Shown: piece by piece, positions 29,318-38,758 of the stretch
Position numbering within the stretch: the stretch's first letter is position 1
Layout: each line of letters starts with the position of its first letter
From: Aeromonas sp. RU39B
GTDB lineage: Bacteria > Pseudomonadota > Gammaproteobacteria > Enterobacterales > Aeromonadaceae
Assembly: GCF_900156095.1 (NCBI RefSeq)
Contig: NZ_FTMJ01000001.1
Span: 434,001-498,000, forward strand
Length of the DNA: 64,000 nt
Reading direction: 5' to 3'
The notes under the pieces: generated by a model
What the model was told of the DNA's origin: nothing
Databases searched by the model: none
What the model saw: the letters and a program-made list of their open reading frames with translations, nothing else
Position numbers and translations under genes: made by a program

Positions 29318-30105
29318 AAAAAGCCCTGTTGGTTATCAGCTTTGGTACCAGCTACCCGGATACCTGCGAGAAGAATATCGTCGCTTGCGAGCAGCGCCTG
29401 GCGGCAGCGTTTCCTGATCGCACCCTGTTTCGCGCCTTCACCTCCGAGATGATCATCCGCAAATTGGCCAAGCGCGATGGCCTGCATATCTGCAACCCGC
29501 AGCAGGCGCTGGCCGAGCTGGCTGCAGCTGGCTATCAGGATGTGCTGATCCAGTCGCTGCATGTGATCAATGGCGATGAGTTCGAGAAGATTGTCACTCA
29601 GGTCGATGCATTTCGCGCTCGTTTTCTCAAAATCGGCATCGGCTTGCCGCTGCTCAGTAGTCACGACGATTTCGAGCAGTTGATCGATGCCATGCAGGCG
29701 CAGGCGCCGCAATTGGCCAGCGACGAGCGGGTGGTGTTTATGGGCCACGGCGCAACCCATCACGCCTTTGCCGCTTACGCCTGTCTTGATCACATGCTGA
29801 TGACCCGCAACCTGCCGCTGCTGGTGGGGGCGGTAGAGAGCTATCCCGAAATCGACACCGTGGTGGCGCGCCTCAAGCGCGATGGTGTGCGCAAGGTGCA
29901 CCTGATGCCGCTGATGCTGGTGGCGGGCGATCACGCCATCAACGACATGGCCTCCGAAGAGGAGGACTCCTGGAAGACCCAGCTGGCCAATGCCGGGATC
30001 ACGGCGGTGCCCTGGCTGCAGGGACTGGGAGAAAATCCCTTGGTGCAACAGATGTTTGTCGAGCATCTGCAGGCAGTGTTGCAACAGCAGGAGGAGGCGG
30101 CCTGA
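29314..30105 (+). CDS. cbiK: Anaerobic sirohydrochlorin cobaltochelatase
   Basis: Inserts Co2+ into sirohydrochlorin, committing precorrin-2 to B12; 263 residues (264 in Salmonella). The chelatase pattern is clear: ALLVISFGTSYPDTCEKNI at the start, the first metal-site His in FMGHGATHHAF near residue 145, and the second in LMLVAGDHAINDMA near 208. Cytoplasmic, no signal peptide, so not the periplasmic haem-binding CbiK-P type. Four-base overlap with cbiJ; shares the A of TGATG with cbiL. Confidence 0.95.
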   Translation: MKKALLVISFGTSYPDTCEKNIVACEQRLAAAFPDRTLFRAFTSEMIIRKLAKRDGLHICNPQQALAELAAAGYQDVLIQSLHVINGDEFEKIVTQVDAFRARFLKIGIGLPLLSSHDDFEQLIDAMQAQAPQLASDERVVFMGHGATHHAFAAYACLDHMLMTRNLPLLVGAVESYPEIDTVVARLKRDGVRKVHLMPLMLVAGDHAINDMASEEEDSWKTQLANAGITAVPWLQGLGENPLVQQMFVEHLQAVLQQQEEAA

Positions 30106-30833
30106 TGCAGGGAAAACTCTACGCCATCGGCACAGGCCCTGGCAGCAGCGATCTCATCACGGTGCGTGCCGCCCGCCTGCTTGGCACGCTGGATGTGTTG
30201 TATGCCCCGGCCGGTCGCCGTGGTGGTGACAGTCTGGCGCTCTCCATCGTGCGTGAATACCTGGGGCCGCAGGTTGAGGTGCGCGAGCGCCACTTCCCGA
30301 TGAGCACCCATGGTGACGAAAAAGAGCAAGTATGGGACAGCGTGGCCGAGGAGATGGCGAGCGACGTGGCGGCCGGTCGTCAGGTCGGGTTTGTCACCTT
30401 GGGCGACGCCATGCTCTTTAGCACCTGGGTCTTTTTGCTCGAACGCTTGCAGGGGCGGGTGCCCATGGTGGTGATCCCCGGTGTCACCTCGTTTGCCGCC
30501 ATAGCGGCGCGCGCGGTGTTTCCCCTTGCCATGGAGCAGCAGAGCATGGCGGTGGTCTCTTGCACCGCGCCCGAGGCTGAGCTTGAACAGGCGCTGCGCC
30601 AACACGGCTGCATCGTGCTGATGAAAGTCTATGGCCGCTTTGCCATGGTGCGGGATTTACTGGCGCGCCTGGAGCTGCTGCCCCACGCCCTGCTGATGGC
30701 CGAAGCCTCATTACCGACCGAGCAGTGTTTCCGCTCACTTGGCGAGATTGGTGACGACGTAGCACTGCCCTATTTCTCCACCATTGTGGTTAACAAAGCG
30801 TGGCCGAGTGTCACGTCCAGGGAGGTTGTATGA
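30105..30833 (+). CDS. cbiL: Cobalt-factor II C20-methyltransferase
   Basis: SAM methylase of 242 residues placing the C-20 methyl. Motifs: LYAIGTGPGSSDLITVRAAR, FVTLGDAMLFSTWVFLLERL and VVIPGVTSFAAIAARA. Lies between the chelatase and the cobalt transporter, and its stop overlaps the cbiM start (ATGA). Confidence 0.95.
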   Translation: MQGKLYAIGTGPGSSDLITVRAARLLGTLDVLYAPAGRRGGDSLALSIVREYLGPQVEVRERHFPMSTHGDEKEQVWDSVAEEMASDVAAGRQVGFVTLGDAMLFSTWVFLLERLQGRVPMVVIPGVTSFAAIAARAVFPLAMEQQSMAVVSCTAPEAELEQALRQHGCIVLMKVYGRFAMVRDLLARLELLPHALLMAEASLPTEQCFRSLGEIGDDVALPYFSTIVVNKAWPSVTSREVV

Positions 30834-31564
30834 AACACGGTTCAGGTTTGTCTCTTTTGGCCAGGGCGCTGCCCTGGGCCATCGCCTTGGCGCTCTTGCC
30901 GGCGCCAGTCATGGCCATGCACATCATGGAGGGTTTTTTGCCGCCCTATTGGGCGCTCTCCTGGTGGGTGCTGTTTATTCCGTTTCTGATCCTCGGCCTG
31001 CGCCGGCTGGGCGAGATTGTCCATGATGACAGCCATCAGAAGGTGCTGTTGGCGCTGTGCGCTGCCTTTATCTTCGTGCTCTCGGCGCTCAAGATGCCGT
31101 CGGTAACTGGCAGCTGCTCGCACCCGACCGGGGTGGGGCTTGCCATCATCCTGTTCGGGTTTCGCATTGTCTCGGTGCTCGGTGGTATTGCCCTGTTGTT
31201 CCAGGCGCTGCTGCTGGCTCACGGTGGCTTGACCACGCTTGGGGCCAACGGCATGTCGATGGCGGTGCTCGGCCCTCTGGTTGGTTATCTGATCTGGGTT
31301 GCCGCCAATCGCCTGAACCTGCGCCGCGATGTGGCGGTATTCCTCTGCGCCTTTGCCGCCGATCTGTTTACCTATGCGGTGACCTCGCTGCAGTTGGGGC
31401 TGGCGTTTCCCGACCCGCAGACCGGCATTGCTGGCGCGTCGCTTAAATTCCTCGGGATCTTCTGCCTGACCCAGGTGCCGATCGCCATTGCCGAAGGGTT
31501 GTTGACCGTTCTTATCTATGACCAGCTGACCAAGCGTCACCTGATCCCAGCCGGAGCCCATTAA
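30830..31564 (+). CDS. cbiM: ECF cobalt transporter S component
   Basis: Membrane substrate-binding subunit of the CbiMNQO cobalt importer, 244 residues. A signal-like hydrophobic N-terminus ending near AMA is followed by the conserved mature start MHIMEGFLPPYW, whose Met-His N-terminus coordinates Co2+ in characterised homologues. About six further membrane segments and SVTGSCSHPTGVGLA are typical. Start at 30830 overlaps cbiL. Confidence 0.95.
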   Translation: MKHGSGLSLLARALPWAIALALLPAPVMAMHIMEGFLPPYWALSWWVLFIPFLILGLRRLGEIVHDDSHQKVLLALCAAFIFVLSALKMPSVTGSCSHPTGVGLAIILFGFRIVSVLGGIALLFQALLLAHGGLTTLGANGMSMAVLGPLVGYLIWVAANRLNLRRDVAVFLCAFAADLFTYAVTSLQLGLAFPDPQTGIAGASLKFLGIFCLTQVPIAIAEGLLTVLIYDQLTKRHLIPAGAH

Positions 31565-31565
31565 G

Positions 31566-31868
31566 ATGAAAAAGACCCTGATCTTGTCTCTGTTGGTGGT
31601 GGCCCTGTGTATCGTGCCGTTTTTTATCTCTCACGGCGGTGATTTCAGTGGCTCGGATGGTCAGGCCGAAGCGGCGATTGGCCAGCTCTCGCCGGACTAC
31701 AAGCCCTGGTTCCAGCCCCTGTTTGAACCGGCCAGCGGCGAAATCGAGAGCCTGCTGTTTACCCTGCAAGGGGCGCTGGGCACGGCGGTGATCTTCTACA
31801 TCTTCGGTTTTTATCACGGCAAGCGTGCCCGTGATAAAGAGCAGATGCGCGATGCTGATCATCGATAA
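31566..31868 (+). CDS. cbiN: ECF cobalt transporter accessory subunit
   Basis: Small protein of 100 residues with one membrane segment at each end (about 4-20 and 78-95) flanking a periplasmic loop containing GSDGQAEAAIGQLSPDYKPW, the conserved CbiN region. CbiN stimulates cobalt loading of CbiM. Encoded one base after cbiM and overlapping cbiQ by 17 bases. Confidence 0.93.
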   Translation: MKKTLILSLLVVALCIVPFFISHGGDFSGSDGQAEAAIGQLSPDYKPWFQPLFEPASGEIESLLFTLQGALGTAVIFYIFGFYHGKRARDKEQMRDADHR

Positions 31869-32532
31869 GCTGGCCTATCAGAGCCGCTGGCTGCATGTAG
31901 AGCCGCGCCGCAAGGCGCTGCTCTATGTGCTGCTGATGGTGCTGGCCTTCAGCTGTCCGCCGCTGGTTCAGATGGGGTTGCTGGCGGGGATGGTGCTGCT
32001 GACCTGTTATTTGCTAAACGTCACTGTGCTGCGCTATCTGCGCTGGCTGCTGGTGCCGCTGTTTTTTCTGGCCTTCGGGCTGCTTGGCATTGTCTTTTCG
32101 GTGGCGTGGTCACCGGCCGTGCCACTGCCTCATGCACTGCAGCTGGGGCCTCTGGTGCTAGGTCCCGACCAAGTTGGGCTCGACACCGCCTGGCATACCC
32201 TCTGGCGCAGTCTGGCTGCACTGGCAGCCACCTATCTGTTTGTACTGACCACCCCGTTTAACCAGCTGATCGTGCTGCTCAAGTTCTGCCGCATTCCGAC
32301 CTTGCTGCTTGAGCAGATCATGCTGACCTACCGCTTTATTTTCATCCTGATTGAAGAGGCGATGGCGATTCATCAGGCGCAGACCCTGCGCTTTGGTTAT
32401 GGCCGCCTTGGTAACAGTTATCGCTCGCTGGCCATGCTGGTGGGCATGCTGCTGGCGCGGGTCATGGAGCGCCACACCCGGATGGAAACCACCTTGGATG
32501 TGAAGCTGTTTACCGGAGAATTTCATCTATGA
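31852..32532 (+). CDS. cbiQ: ECF cobalt transporter T component
   Basis: Membrane coupling subunit of 226 residues (225 in Salmonella) with about five hydrophobic segments. The conserved C-terminal coupling-helix motif appears as the ARVMERHTRMETTLDVKLF region. I chose ATG 31852 because it fits family length and has an AAAGAG-like site; an earlier in-frame start lies deeper in cbiN. Confidence 0.93.
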   Translation: MLIIDKLAYQSRWLHVEPRRKALLYVLLMVLAFSCPPLVQMGLLAGMVLLTCYLLNVTVLRYLRWLLVPLFFLAFGLLGIVFSVAWSPAVPLPHALQLGPLVLGPDQVGLDTAWHTLWRSLAALAATYLFVLTTPFNQLIVLLKFCRIPTLLLEQIMLTYRFIFILIEEAMAIHQAQTLRFGYGRLGNSYRSLAMLVGMLLARVMERHTRMETTLDVKLFTGEFHL

Positions 32533-33359
32533 GCCTCTCGACGAGCGATCTCTCGGTCGGTTATCAGCGCGATGTCGCGGTATTGCACAGGCTCAATCTC
32601 GACTTTTCCCGTGGTCAGGTGACCGCCATTCTCGGCGCCAACGGCTGCGGTAAATCCACCCTGTTTATGACCCTGCTTGGCATCCTCAAACCCCAGTCGG
32701 GGGAGGTGCGCTGGCAGGGCCGGCCGATTGGCTATGGCAAAAAAGAGCTGCGTGCATTGCGCCAGCGGGTCTCGATGGTGTTTCAGGACCCGGATCAGCA
32801 GATTTTTTACACGGACGTCGAGAGTGATATCGCCTTTGCCCTGCGTAATCTCGGCATGAGTGAGGCCGTGATCGCCAGCCGCATTGAACAGGCGCTGGCG
32901 CTGGTCGATGGCACTGCGCTGAAAGCGATGCCGGTGCAGTACCTAAGCCACGGTCAGAAAAAGCGGGTTGCCATCGCCGGCGCCCTGGTGCTTGAAGCGG
33001 ACATGCTGCTGCTCGATGAGCCCACAGCCGGGCTTGATCCGGCCGGTCGCAGCCAGATGATGGCGCTGATCCGGCGCATCAGTGAGTCGGGCCGCCGGGT
33101 GGTGGTCTCAAGTCATGACATCGATTTTATCTACGAGGTGTGCGACTACCTCTATGTCCTGAGCAAGGGGCACTTGCTCGCTGAGGGAACTCGGCGCGAG
33201 GTGTTCTTGCAGCCCGACATGCTGAGTCGGGCCGGTTTGGTACAGCCCTGGCTGGTGCGGCTGCATCAAGAGCTCGGATATCCCCTTTACGAGAGCGAGC
33301 AGGCGTTTTTTGACAGTGCCCGACACGCTCATGGCAAGCAACACAAGGAGGCGGTATGA
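32529..33359 (+). CDS. cbiO: ECF cobalt transporter ATPase
   Basis: ABC ATPase of 276 residues powering the importer. Walker [10 protein letters not shown] (about 37-45), Q-loop [10 protein letters not shown], signature [15 protein letters not shown] and Walker [14 protein letters not shown] are all intact. Overlaps cbiQ and cbiP by four bases. Confidence 0.96.
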   Translation: MSLSTSDLSVGYQRDVAVLHRLNLDFSRGQVTAILGANGCGKSTLFMTLLGILKPQSGEVRWQGRPIGYGKKELRALRQRVSMVFQDPDQQIFYTDVESDIAFALRNLGMSEAVIASRIEQALALVDGTALKAMPVQYLSHGQKKRVAIAGALVLEADMLLLDEPTAGLDPAGRSQMMALIRRISESGRRVVVSSHDIDFIYEVCDYLYVLSKGHLLAEGTRREVFLQPDMLSRAGLVQPWLVRLHQELGYPLYESEQAFFDSARHAHGKQHKEAV

Positions 33360-34921
33360 CCCTGTGCGTCATGATCCAAGGCACGGCGTCTGACGTCGGC
33401 AAGAGTGTACTGGTGGCGGGCCTGTGCCGCATTTTGGCTCAGGACGGCCACAAGGTGGCGCCGTTTAAGGCGCAGAACATGGCGCTTAACTCCGGCATCA
33501 CCGCCAGCGGTGACGAGATGGGCCGCGCCCAGATTTTTCAGGCCGAGGCAGCCGGCATTGCCCCTGATGTGCGGATGAACCCGGTGCTGCTCAAACCCAC
33601 CTCGGATCGCAAGTCCCAGGTGATCGTGATGGGCAAGGTATTGTGCGACATGGACGCAGTCACCTACCACGAGTTCAAGCCGCGTCTGCAGGCGCGCATC
33701 GACGAGGTGTATCACTCCCTGGCCCGCGAGCAGGATGTGATCGTGCTGGAAGGGGCGGGCAGCCCGGCCGAGATCAACTTGCGCGATCGGGACATCGTCA
33801 ACATGGGGATGGCCGAGCTGATAGATGCGCCGGTGATCCTGGTGGCGGATATCGATCGCGGCGGCGTGTTTGCCTCGATTTATGGCACCCTGGCGCTGCT
33901 ACCCGAGGCGGAGCGCGCTCGCATCAAGGGGGTCATCATCAACAAGTTCCGCGGTGACGTGGCGCTGCTGATGCCCGGCATTCGTCAGATTGAGGCGCTC
34001 ACTGCGGTGCCGGTGATCGGGGTGATGCCCTATCTCTCCTTGACCCTCGAAGATGAGGATGGGGTGGTGCTGCAACCGGGGAGTCACAAATACCGCCAAC
34101 AGCAGACGCGCGACCTCGACGTGGTGGTGGTGCGGGTGCCGCACATCTCCAACTTCACCGATTTCAATGCGCTGGCGGCCCAGCCCGACGTCACGCTGCG
34201 CTATGTGAACTCGCCCGCCGAGTTGGGCTCGCCGGATCTGCTGATCCTGCCTGGCAGCAAAAACACCTTGGGCGATCTGGCGTTTCTCAACCAGAGCGGC
34301 CTGAGTGCGGCCATTATCGCCGCCCATGGCAACGGCGTGCCGGTTATCGGCATCTGCGGCGGGTTCCAGATGCTGGGGCGTCGCCTGATTGATGGGGTGG
34401 AGTCCGGCATCGACGAGATGCCCGGCTTGTGCCTGCTCGATTGCGAGACCGTGTTTGCCCGTGAAAAGGTGACCACCCAGGTACACGCCACCGTGGTGTC
34501 ACAGGCGCACTGCCTGCTGGCTGGCTGCTCTGGGCTGGCCGTGGAAGGCTACGAGATCCACATGGGAGAGACCGAGCGAGCGGCCGGTGTGACCCCCTTT
34601 ACCCGGTTGTCACGGCGTAACCGCGCCGAGGTGTCCATCGAGGAGGGCGCCATCAGTCAGGACGGGTTGGTAGCGGGCACTTACATCCACGGCATTTTTG
34701 ATGCGCCGCACTTTACCCGCGTGCTGCTCAATACCCTGCGCCAGCGCAAGGGGTTGGCGCCCATCGAGGGCGAGCCGTTTGATTATCACGCCTTTAAGAA
34801 CGAGCAGTTCGATCAGCTGGCCGCCGCCATGCGCCAGCATCTCGATATGACGGCCATCTATCGCATTATCGAGCGTTGCGAGCTGCCCGCTTGCCACGAG
34901 CCTTGTGAGGAGCATGCATGA
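33356..34921 (+). CDS. cbiP: Cobyric acid synthase
   Basis: Glutamine-dependent amidase of 521 residues adding four amide groups to adenosylcobyrinic acid a,c-diamide. N-terminal ATP site [20 protein letters not shown], conserved [12 protein letters not shown], and C-terminal glutaminase with [16 protein letters not shown] (nucleophile Cys) and the [10 protein letters not shown] segment. Overlaps cobU by four bases. Confidence 0.96.
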   Translation: MTLCVMIQGTASDVGKSVLVAGLCRILAQDGHKVAPFKAQNMALNSGITASGDEMGRAQIFQAEAAGIAPDVRMNPVLLKPTSDRKSQVIVMGKVLCDMDAVTYHEFKPRLQARIDEVYHSLAREQDVIVLEGAGSPAEINLRDRDIVNMGMAELIDAPVILVADIDRGGVFASIYGTLALLPEAERARIKGVIINKFRGDVALLMPGIRQIEALTAVPVIGVMPYLSLTLEDEDGVVLQPGSHKYRQQQTRDLDVVVVRVPHISNFTDFNALAAQPDVTLRYVNSPAELGSPDLLILPGSKNTLGDLAFLNQSGLSAAIIAAHGNGVPVIGICGGFQMLGRRLIDGVESGIDEMPGLCLLDCETVFAREKVTTQVHATVVSQAHCLLAGCSGLAVEGYEIHMGETERAAGVTPFTRLSRRNRAEVSIEEGAISQDGLVAGTYIHGIFDAPHFTRVLLNTLRQRKGLAPIEGEPFDYHAFKNEQFDQLAAAMRQHLDMTAIYRIIERCELPACHEPCEEHA

Positions 34922-35466
34922 TCTTGATTACCGGCGGTGCCCGCAGTGGCAAGAGCCGTCTGGCCGAGCAGTTGGCCGCCCGCTGCGGCGAGCGGGTGCT
35001 CTATATCGCCACCTCGGTGGTGACCGATCCCGAGATGGCCGAGCGCATCGCCCTGCACCGGGCCAGTCGTCCGGCGCACTGGTCAACCCATGAAGGGTTT
35101 GCCGGGCTCGGTGAGGTGGTGCGCCGCGACGGACCGCAGCATGACGCTATCATGCTCGAGTGCATCACGACCCTTATCACCAACCTGATGTTTGCCCATG
35201 CCGGTGACACACCGCCCGAGCAGATGGATTTTGCCGCCATTGAGGCGCATATCGGGCAGGAGGTGGATGCCCTGATCGCGGCGGCCAGTGAGTGCAAGGC
35301 GCCGCTTTATCTGGTCACCAACGAGGTGGGGTTTGGCATCGTACCGGATAACCTGCTGGCACGGCGCTTTCGTGATATCGCCGGGCGCATCAATCAGCGT
35401 CTGGCGGCCGCCTCGAGCGAGGTGTGGCTGGTGATCTCGGGTGTCGAGATGAAGATCAAGGGGTAG
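34918..35466 (+). CDS. cobU: Adenosylcobinamide kinase / GTP:adenosylcobinamide-phosphate guanylyltransferase
   Basis: Bifunctional enzyme of 182 residues (181 in Salmonella) that phosphorylates then GDP-activates adenosylcobinamide. P-loop GGARSGKS at residues 6-13; His47 in [11 protein letters not shown] matches the region guanylylated in Salmonella CobU. Start of the cobUST nucleotide-loop segment; two-base gap to cobS. Confidence 0.96.
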   Translation: MILITGGARSGKSRLAEQLAARCGERVLYIATSVVTDPEMAERIALHRASRPAHWSTHEGFAGLGEVVRRDGPQHDAIMLECITTLITNLMFAHAGDTPPEQMDFAAIEAHIGQEVDALIAAASECKAPLYLVTNEVGFGIVPDNLLARRFRDIAGRINQRLAAASSEVWLVISGVEMKIKG

Positions 35467-35468
35467 TC

Positions 35469-36209
35469 ATGCGTGCCTATCTGGCCATTCTGCAGTTTAT
35501 GACCCGCATCCCGGTGCCGGCGCGCTGGACGGCGTCGTTTGATTTTTCGCGCACCCACGAAGGGGTGATCTGGTTTCCGCTGCTGGGGCTCACCGTCGGC
35601 GTGATGGGGGCGGCGGCTTACGCTCTGGGTCTCTGGCTGCTTGATCCCTGGCTGGCGGCCGCCTGCTATTTGCTGGCGCTGGCGCTGGTCACCGGCGCGT
35701 TTCACCTCGACGGGCTGGCCGATACCTGCGATGGCCTGTTTTCGGCGCGAAAGCGCGAGCAGATGCTCGAGATCATGAAAGACAGCCGGCTGGGCACCAA
35801 CGGCGCGCTGGCGCTGCTGCTTGCCGTGCTGTTTCGCCTGTTGGCGGTGATCCATTTAAGTAGTGAGCAGACGCCGCATCTATGGGCCCTGCTGGTGGCG
35901 GCGCCGATTGCCGGGCGAGCGCTGATGGTGCTGCTGATGCACCATCAGCGCTATGCCCGCGAGCAGGGGCTCGGCAATGTGTTTATCGGCAAGGTGAGTG
36001 ACCGTCAGTGTGTACTTACCCTGTTGCTCGGCCTGCTGCTGGTCACACTGCTTGGCGGTGGTCGCGGCGCGCTGGCGTTTCTTTTGACCGCGTTGTTTGC
36101 GCTGGCCTATCGGCGTTTTGTGGTGTCACGGCTCGGTGGCCAGACCGGTGACACGCTGGGGGCCGGCAATGAGCTGTTTGAAGTGTGGTTTTTACTGATG
36201 TTGTGCTGA
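35469..36209 (+). CDS. cobS: Adenosylcobinamide-GDP ribazoletransferase (cobalamin synthase)
   Basis: Inner-membrane enzyme of 246 residues joining AdoCbi-GDP to alpha-ribazole (phosphate). Multiple membrane segments and the Mg-binding motif HLDGLADTCDGLFSAR near residues 80-96, with KDSRLGTNGA following, identify it. ATG 35469 lies two bases after the cobU stop and matches Salmonella length (247). Followed by a 119-bp gap with a hairpin before cobT. Confidence 0.95.
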   Translation: MRAYLAILQFMTRIPVPARWTASFDFSRTHEGVIWFPLLGLTVGVMGAAAYALGLWLLDPWLAAACYLLALALVTGAFHLDGLADTCDGLFSARKREQMLEIMKDSRLGTNGALALLLAVLFRLLAVIHLSSEQTPHLWALLVAAPIAGRALMVLLMHHQRYAREQGLGNVFIGKVSDRQCVLTLLLGLLLVTLLGGGRGALAFLLTALFALAYRRFVVSRLGGQTGDTLGAGNELFEVWFLLMLC

Positions 36210-36277
36210 TTGAAAACGCCTTACGGTGAGCCAGTGGCGCCTTGCGTGTTGACGGTACCGGCTCGGAATTTCATACA

Positions 36278-36299
36278 GGGGCAGTGCGCTGCCCCTTTT
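36278..36299 (+). terminator. Terminator-like hairpin between cobS and cobT
   Basis: GGGGCAG (36278-36284) pairs with CTGCCCC (36289-36295) around a TGCG tetraloop and is followed by TTTT. It ends about 30 bases before the cobT start in an operon where almost all other gaps are under five bases. The T-run is short, so partial attenuation is more likely than full termination. Confidence 0.55.
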
Positions 36300-36328
36300 G
36301 CGAGTTGGTAGCAAGGGAGAACAACGCA

Positions 36329-37384
36329 ATGCTGACGTTAGAGCATCTGGTGCACCTGATCCGGCCATTGGACGAGCCGGCCATGCAGTTGGCCCGCCAT
36401 CATATCGATGGCCTGTTCAAACCGGTGGGAAGCTTAGGGCGCCTTGAAGAGCTGGCTGTGCAACTGGCCGGGATCTACCGCACCCCCGATATTCACCCCG
36501 GCGCCAAGGAGATCATCGTCATGGCGGCCGATCATGGCGTCTTTGACGAGGGGATCGCGGTCACCCCGCGTGAGGTGACGGCGAGCCAGGCACTGAACAT
36601 GACGCGCGGCCTGACCGGCGTCTGCGCCTTGGCTGCGGCCAGCGGCGTCAAGGTGCAGATTGTCGATATCGGTATCGACAGCGAGCCGCTGCCCGGGATG
36701 CTGAGTCTCAAGCTTGCCCGAGGCTGCGCCAATATTGCCAAAGGCGCCGCCATGAGCCGCCATGATGCCGAGCATCTGCTGCTGGCGAGCGCCCGGTTTG
36801 CCATGGACAAAGTGGCCTCTGGCGTGCGGGTGCTCGGTGTCGGGGAGCTCGGCATTGGCAACACCACCCCGGCGGCCGCCATGGTCAGCGTGATGACTGG
36901 CGCCGCGCCCGAGCAGGCCGTGGGCCTGGGCGCCAACTTCCCGAGTCACCGCCTGCATCACAAGGTGGAGGTGGTGCGAAGCGCCATTGCGGTCAATCGT
37001 CCCGATGCCAGCGATGGTATTGATGTGCTGGCCAAGGTGGGCGGGTTTGATCTGGTCGGCATGACTGGTGTGATCTTGGGCGGTGCGGCAGCAGGGGTGC
37101 CGGTGGTGCTCGACGGGTTTCTCTCTTATGCCTGCGCCCTGGCGGCGTGTCGCATTGCACCCGGCGCCTGGCACTATCTGGTGCCCTCTCACCACTCGGC
37201 CGAGAAGGGCTCGCAGCTGGCGTTGGCGCACCTTGACCTTAAGCCCTTTATCCACCTTGAACTGCGCTTGGGGGAAGGGAGCGGCGCCGCCATGGCCATG
37301 CCGTTTATCGACGCCGCCTGCGCCATGGTCCAGCGGATGGGCCGCATGGCTGACAACCATGTGGAGCTGCCCCGACCGGCTTGA
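36329..37384 (+). CDS. cobT: Nicotinate-nucleotide:dimethylbenzimidazole phosphoribosyltransferase
   Basis: Makes alpha-ribazole phosphate, the lower ligand precursor; 351 residues. Family motifs: LDGLFKPVGSLG-like HIDGLFKPVGSLGRLEELA near 29-47, MAADHGVFDEGIAVTP, GELGIGNTTPAAA, and the catalytic Glu region HLELRLGEGSGAAMAMP near the end. ATG 36329 has AAGGGA upstream; a longer in-frame start would run through the hairpin. Last gene of the cob operon. Confidence 0.96.
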   Translation: MLTLEHLVHLIRPLDEPAMQLARHHIDGLFKPVGSLGRLEELAVQLAGIYRTPDIHPGAKEIIVMAADHGVFDEGIAVTPREVTASQALNMTRGLTGVCALAAASGVKVQIVDIGIDSEPLPGMLSLKLARGCANIAKGAAMSRHDAEHLLLASARFAMDKVASGVRVLGVGELGIGNTTPAAAMVSVMTGAAPEQAVGLGANFPSHRLHHKVEVVRSAIAVNRPDASDGIDVLAKVGGFDLVGMTGVILGGAAAGVPVVLDGFLSYACALAACRIAPGAWHYLVPSHHSAEKGSQLALAHLDLKPFIHLELRLGEGSGAAMAMPFIDAACAMVQRMGRMADNHVELPRPA

Positions 37385-37422
37385 TGGGCAGAGCGACGCC
37401 GCTTTGCAAATCGATGAAGACG

Positions 37423-38031
37423 TTATTGCAGCGGCCGCGCCACCGCCCACAGGGTACGCACATCGACACTGGCCATGCCGGCGGCGCGGGCGGCGGTGAG
37501 TCCGGCGTCGGCATCTTCAAACACCAGACAGTCGGCGGGGGCAACCCCGAGCCGCTCGGCAGCCAGCAGGAAGGTGTCGGGCGCCGGTTTGGGATTGGCC
37601 ACCTGATCGGCGCCGATCACCACCTCAAGCGCGCTATCCAGACCCAGCCCGGCCAGAATGCGGCGCGCCATGTCGGTGTAGCAGCCGGTACCGACCGCCA
37701 TCGGCCGTTGGCCAAGATGGGGCTCGACCACACCGGCGACCAGCGGGGTGGCGCTTAAGGTACTCGGCAGCAGCTGATAAAAGCGCGCATCGCGCCGTGT
37801 CACCACCGCCTTCACATCCACCGTCATACCCGCTTCGCGGGCCAGGATCTCGACCGTATCGGGGATCGGCACCCCACCGAGTTGCTGCATCCGCTCGGCG
37901 GTGTAGGGAATGGCAAAGTGATCGAGGGCGTGCTGCCAGGCCAGATCATGGGCCTGCAGGGTGTTGGAGAGGGTGCCGTCGAGATCGAAGATCCAGGCGC
38001 GGTATTGCCGATAGTGGGCGAGATCAAACAT
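37423..38031 (-). CDS. HAD-superfamily phosphatase, YqaB/beta-phosphoglucomutase type
   Basis: Small-molecule phosphatase of 202 residues. HAD motif I AWIFDLDGTLSNT (about 12-24), motif III region NPKPAPDTFL and motif IV VFEDADAGLTAARAAG are intact, with an alpha-helical cap between. E. coli YqaB acts on fructose 1-phosphate. It converges with cobT and shares strand with the upstream XRE-cupin gene (84-bp gap). Substrate unknown. Confidence 0.82.
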   Translation of the reverse strand: MFDLAHYRQYRAWIFDLDGTLSNTLQAHDLAWQHALDHFAIPYTAERMQQLGGVPIPDTVEILAREAGMTVDVKAVVTRRDARFYQLLPSTLSATPLVAGVVEPHLGQRPMAVGTGCYTDMARRILAGLGLDSALEVVIGADQVANPKPAPDTFLLAAERLGVAPADCLVFEDADAGLTAARAAGMASVDVRTLWAVARPLQ

Positions 38032-38115
38032 CAGTGATTCCTGAGCTGCAATGGGATGAGGGCCACGCCGATTGTAACGGCTGAGGTGAGCAGGACAAGT
38101 GCCGCCACCGCCGTT

Positions 38116-38715
38116 TTAGCGCGCCGTGAGTTCAGCCACCGTCATGGTAAAGCGCAGCGGCGTCTCTGCGCTATTGGCGTAATGGTGCGGCACATCGGTT
38201 CTGGCCACCAGAGATTGTCCCGCCTTGACCTGCCACTGCTCACCATCAATGCCGATGGTCAGGATGCCCTGCTCGACATGAAACAGCTCGACGGTCCCTG
38301 TCGTATGCCCGTCGGAGTCAAAGCGCTCACCCGGCGCCATCTCCCACTGCCATAACTCAATCATATCCGGCCCCGTGGTCCCGGCCAGTAAACGGGCGGT
38401 GCCGCCAAGCGGGCCGTGCCACAGGGTGGGGATCTCGGGGGCATCGATAAGATGAACCGCCGGCTCACTGCTGACATTGACCAGATCGGCGACCGACAGC
38501 CCGAGGGCGGCCGAGAGCTTGCACAGAATGCCGATGCTGGGGTTGGCACTGCCTTTTTCGATCTCTACCAGCATGCCCTTGCTGATGCCGGCGCGGCGCG
38601 ACAGTTCATCGAGCGAGAGCTTGCTGATTTTACGGTAGTTTTTGATTTTTCCTGCCAGTGCCTGCGAGATGGTGTCGACATCTGCGCCGGTCATTATATT
38701 GACTTTTTTGGTCAT
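38116..38715 (-). CDS. XRE-family regulator with C-terminal cupin domain
   Basis: Transcription factor of 199 residues. Residues about 18-72 form an XRE helix-turn-helix (LSLDELSRRAGISKGMLVEI, followed by NPSIGILCKLSAALGLSV); residues about 125-190 form a cupin barrel (MAPGERFDSDGHTTGTVELF, VEQGILTIG) that probably binds a small ligand. Divergent from the B3/B4 gene across 43 bp, which it probably controls. Confidence 0.85.
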   Translation of the reverse strand: MTKKVNIMTGADVDTISQALAGKIKNYRKISKLSLDELSRRAGISKGMLVEIEKGSANPSIGILCKLSAALGLSVADLVNVSSEPAVHLIDAPEIPTLWHGPLGGTARLLAGTTGPDMIELWQWEMAPGERFDSDGHTTGTVELFHVEQGILTIGIDGEQWQVKAGQSLVARTDVPHHYANSAETPLRFTMTVAELTAR

Positions 38716-38758
38716 TGGTCGTTATCTTGATACAAAATGGTCACCAAAGGATTCTCCA
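38716..38758. promoter_or_regulatory. Shared promoter/operator between XRE-cupin and B3/B4 genes
   Basis: Only 43 bp separate two divergent start codons. The A/T-rich TTATCTTGATACAAAATGG segment must contain promoter elements for both, and AAAGGA serves the plus-strand gene. The compact layout suggests autoregulation by the XRE-cupin protein; no operator was defined. Confidence 0.5.
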
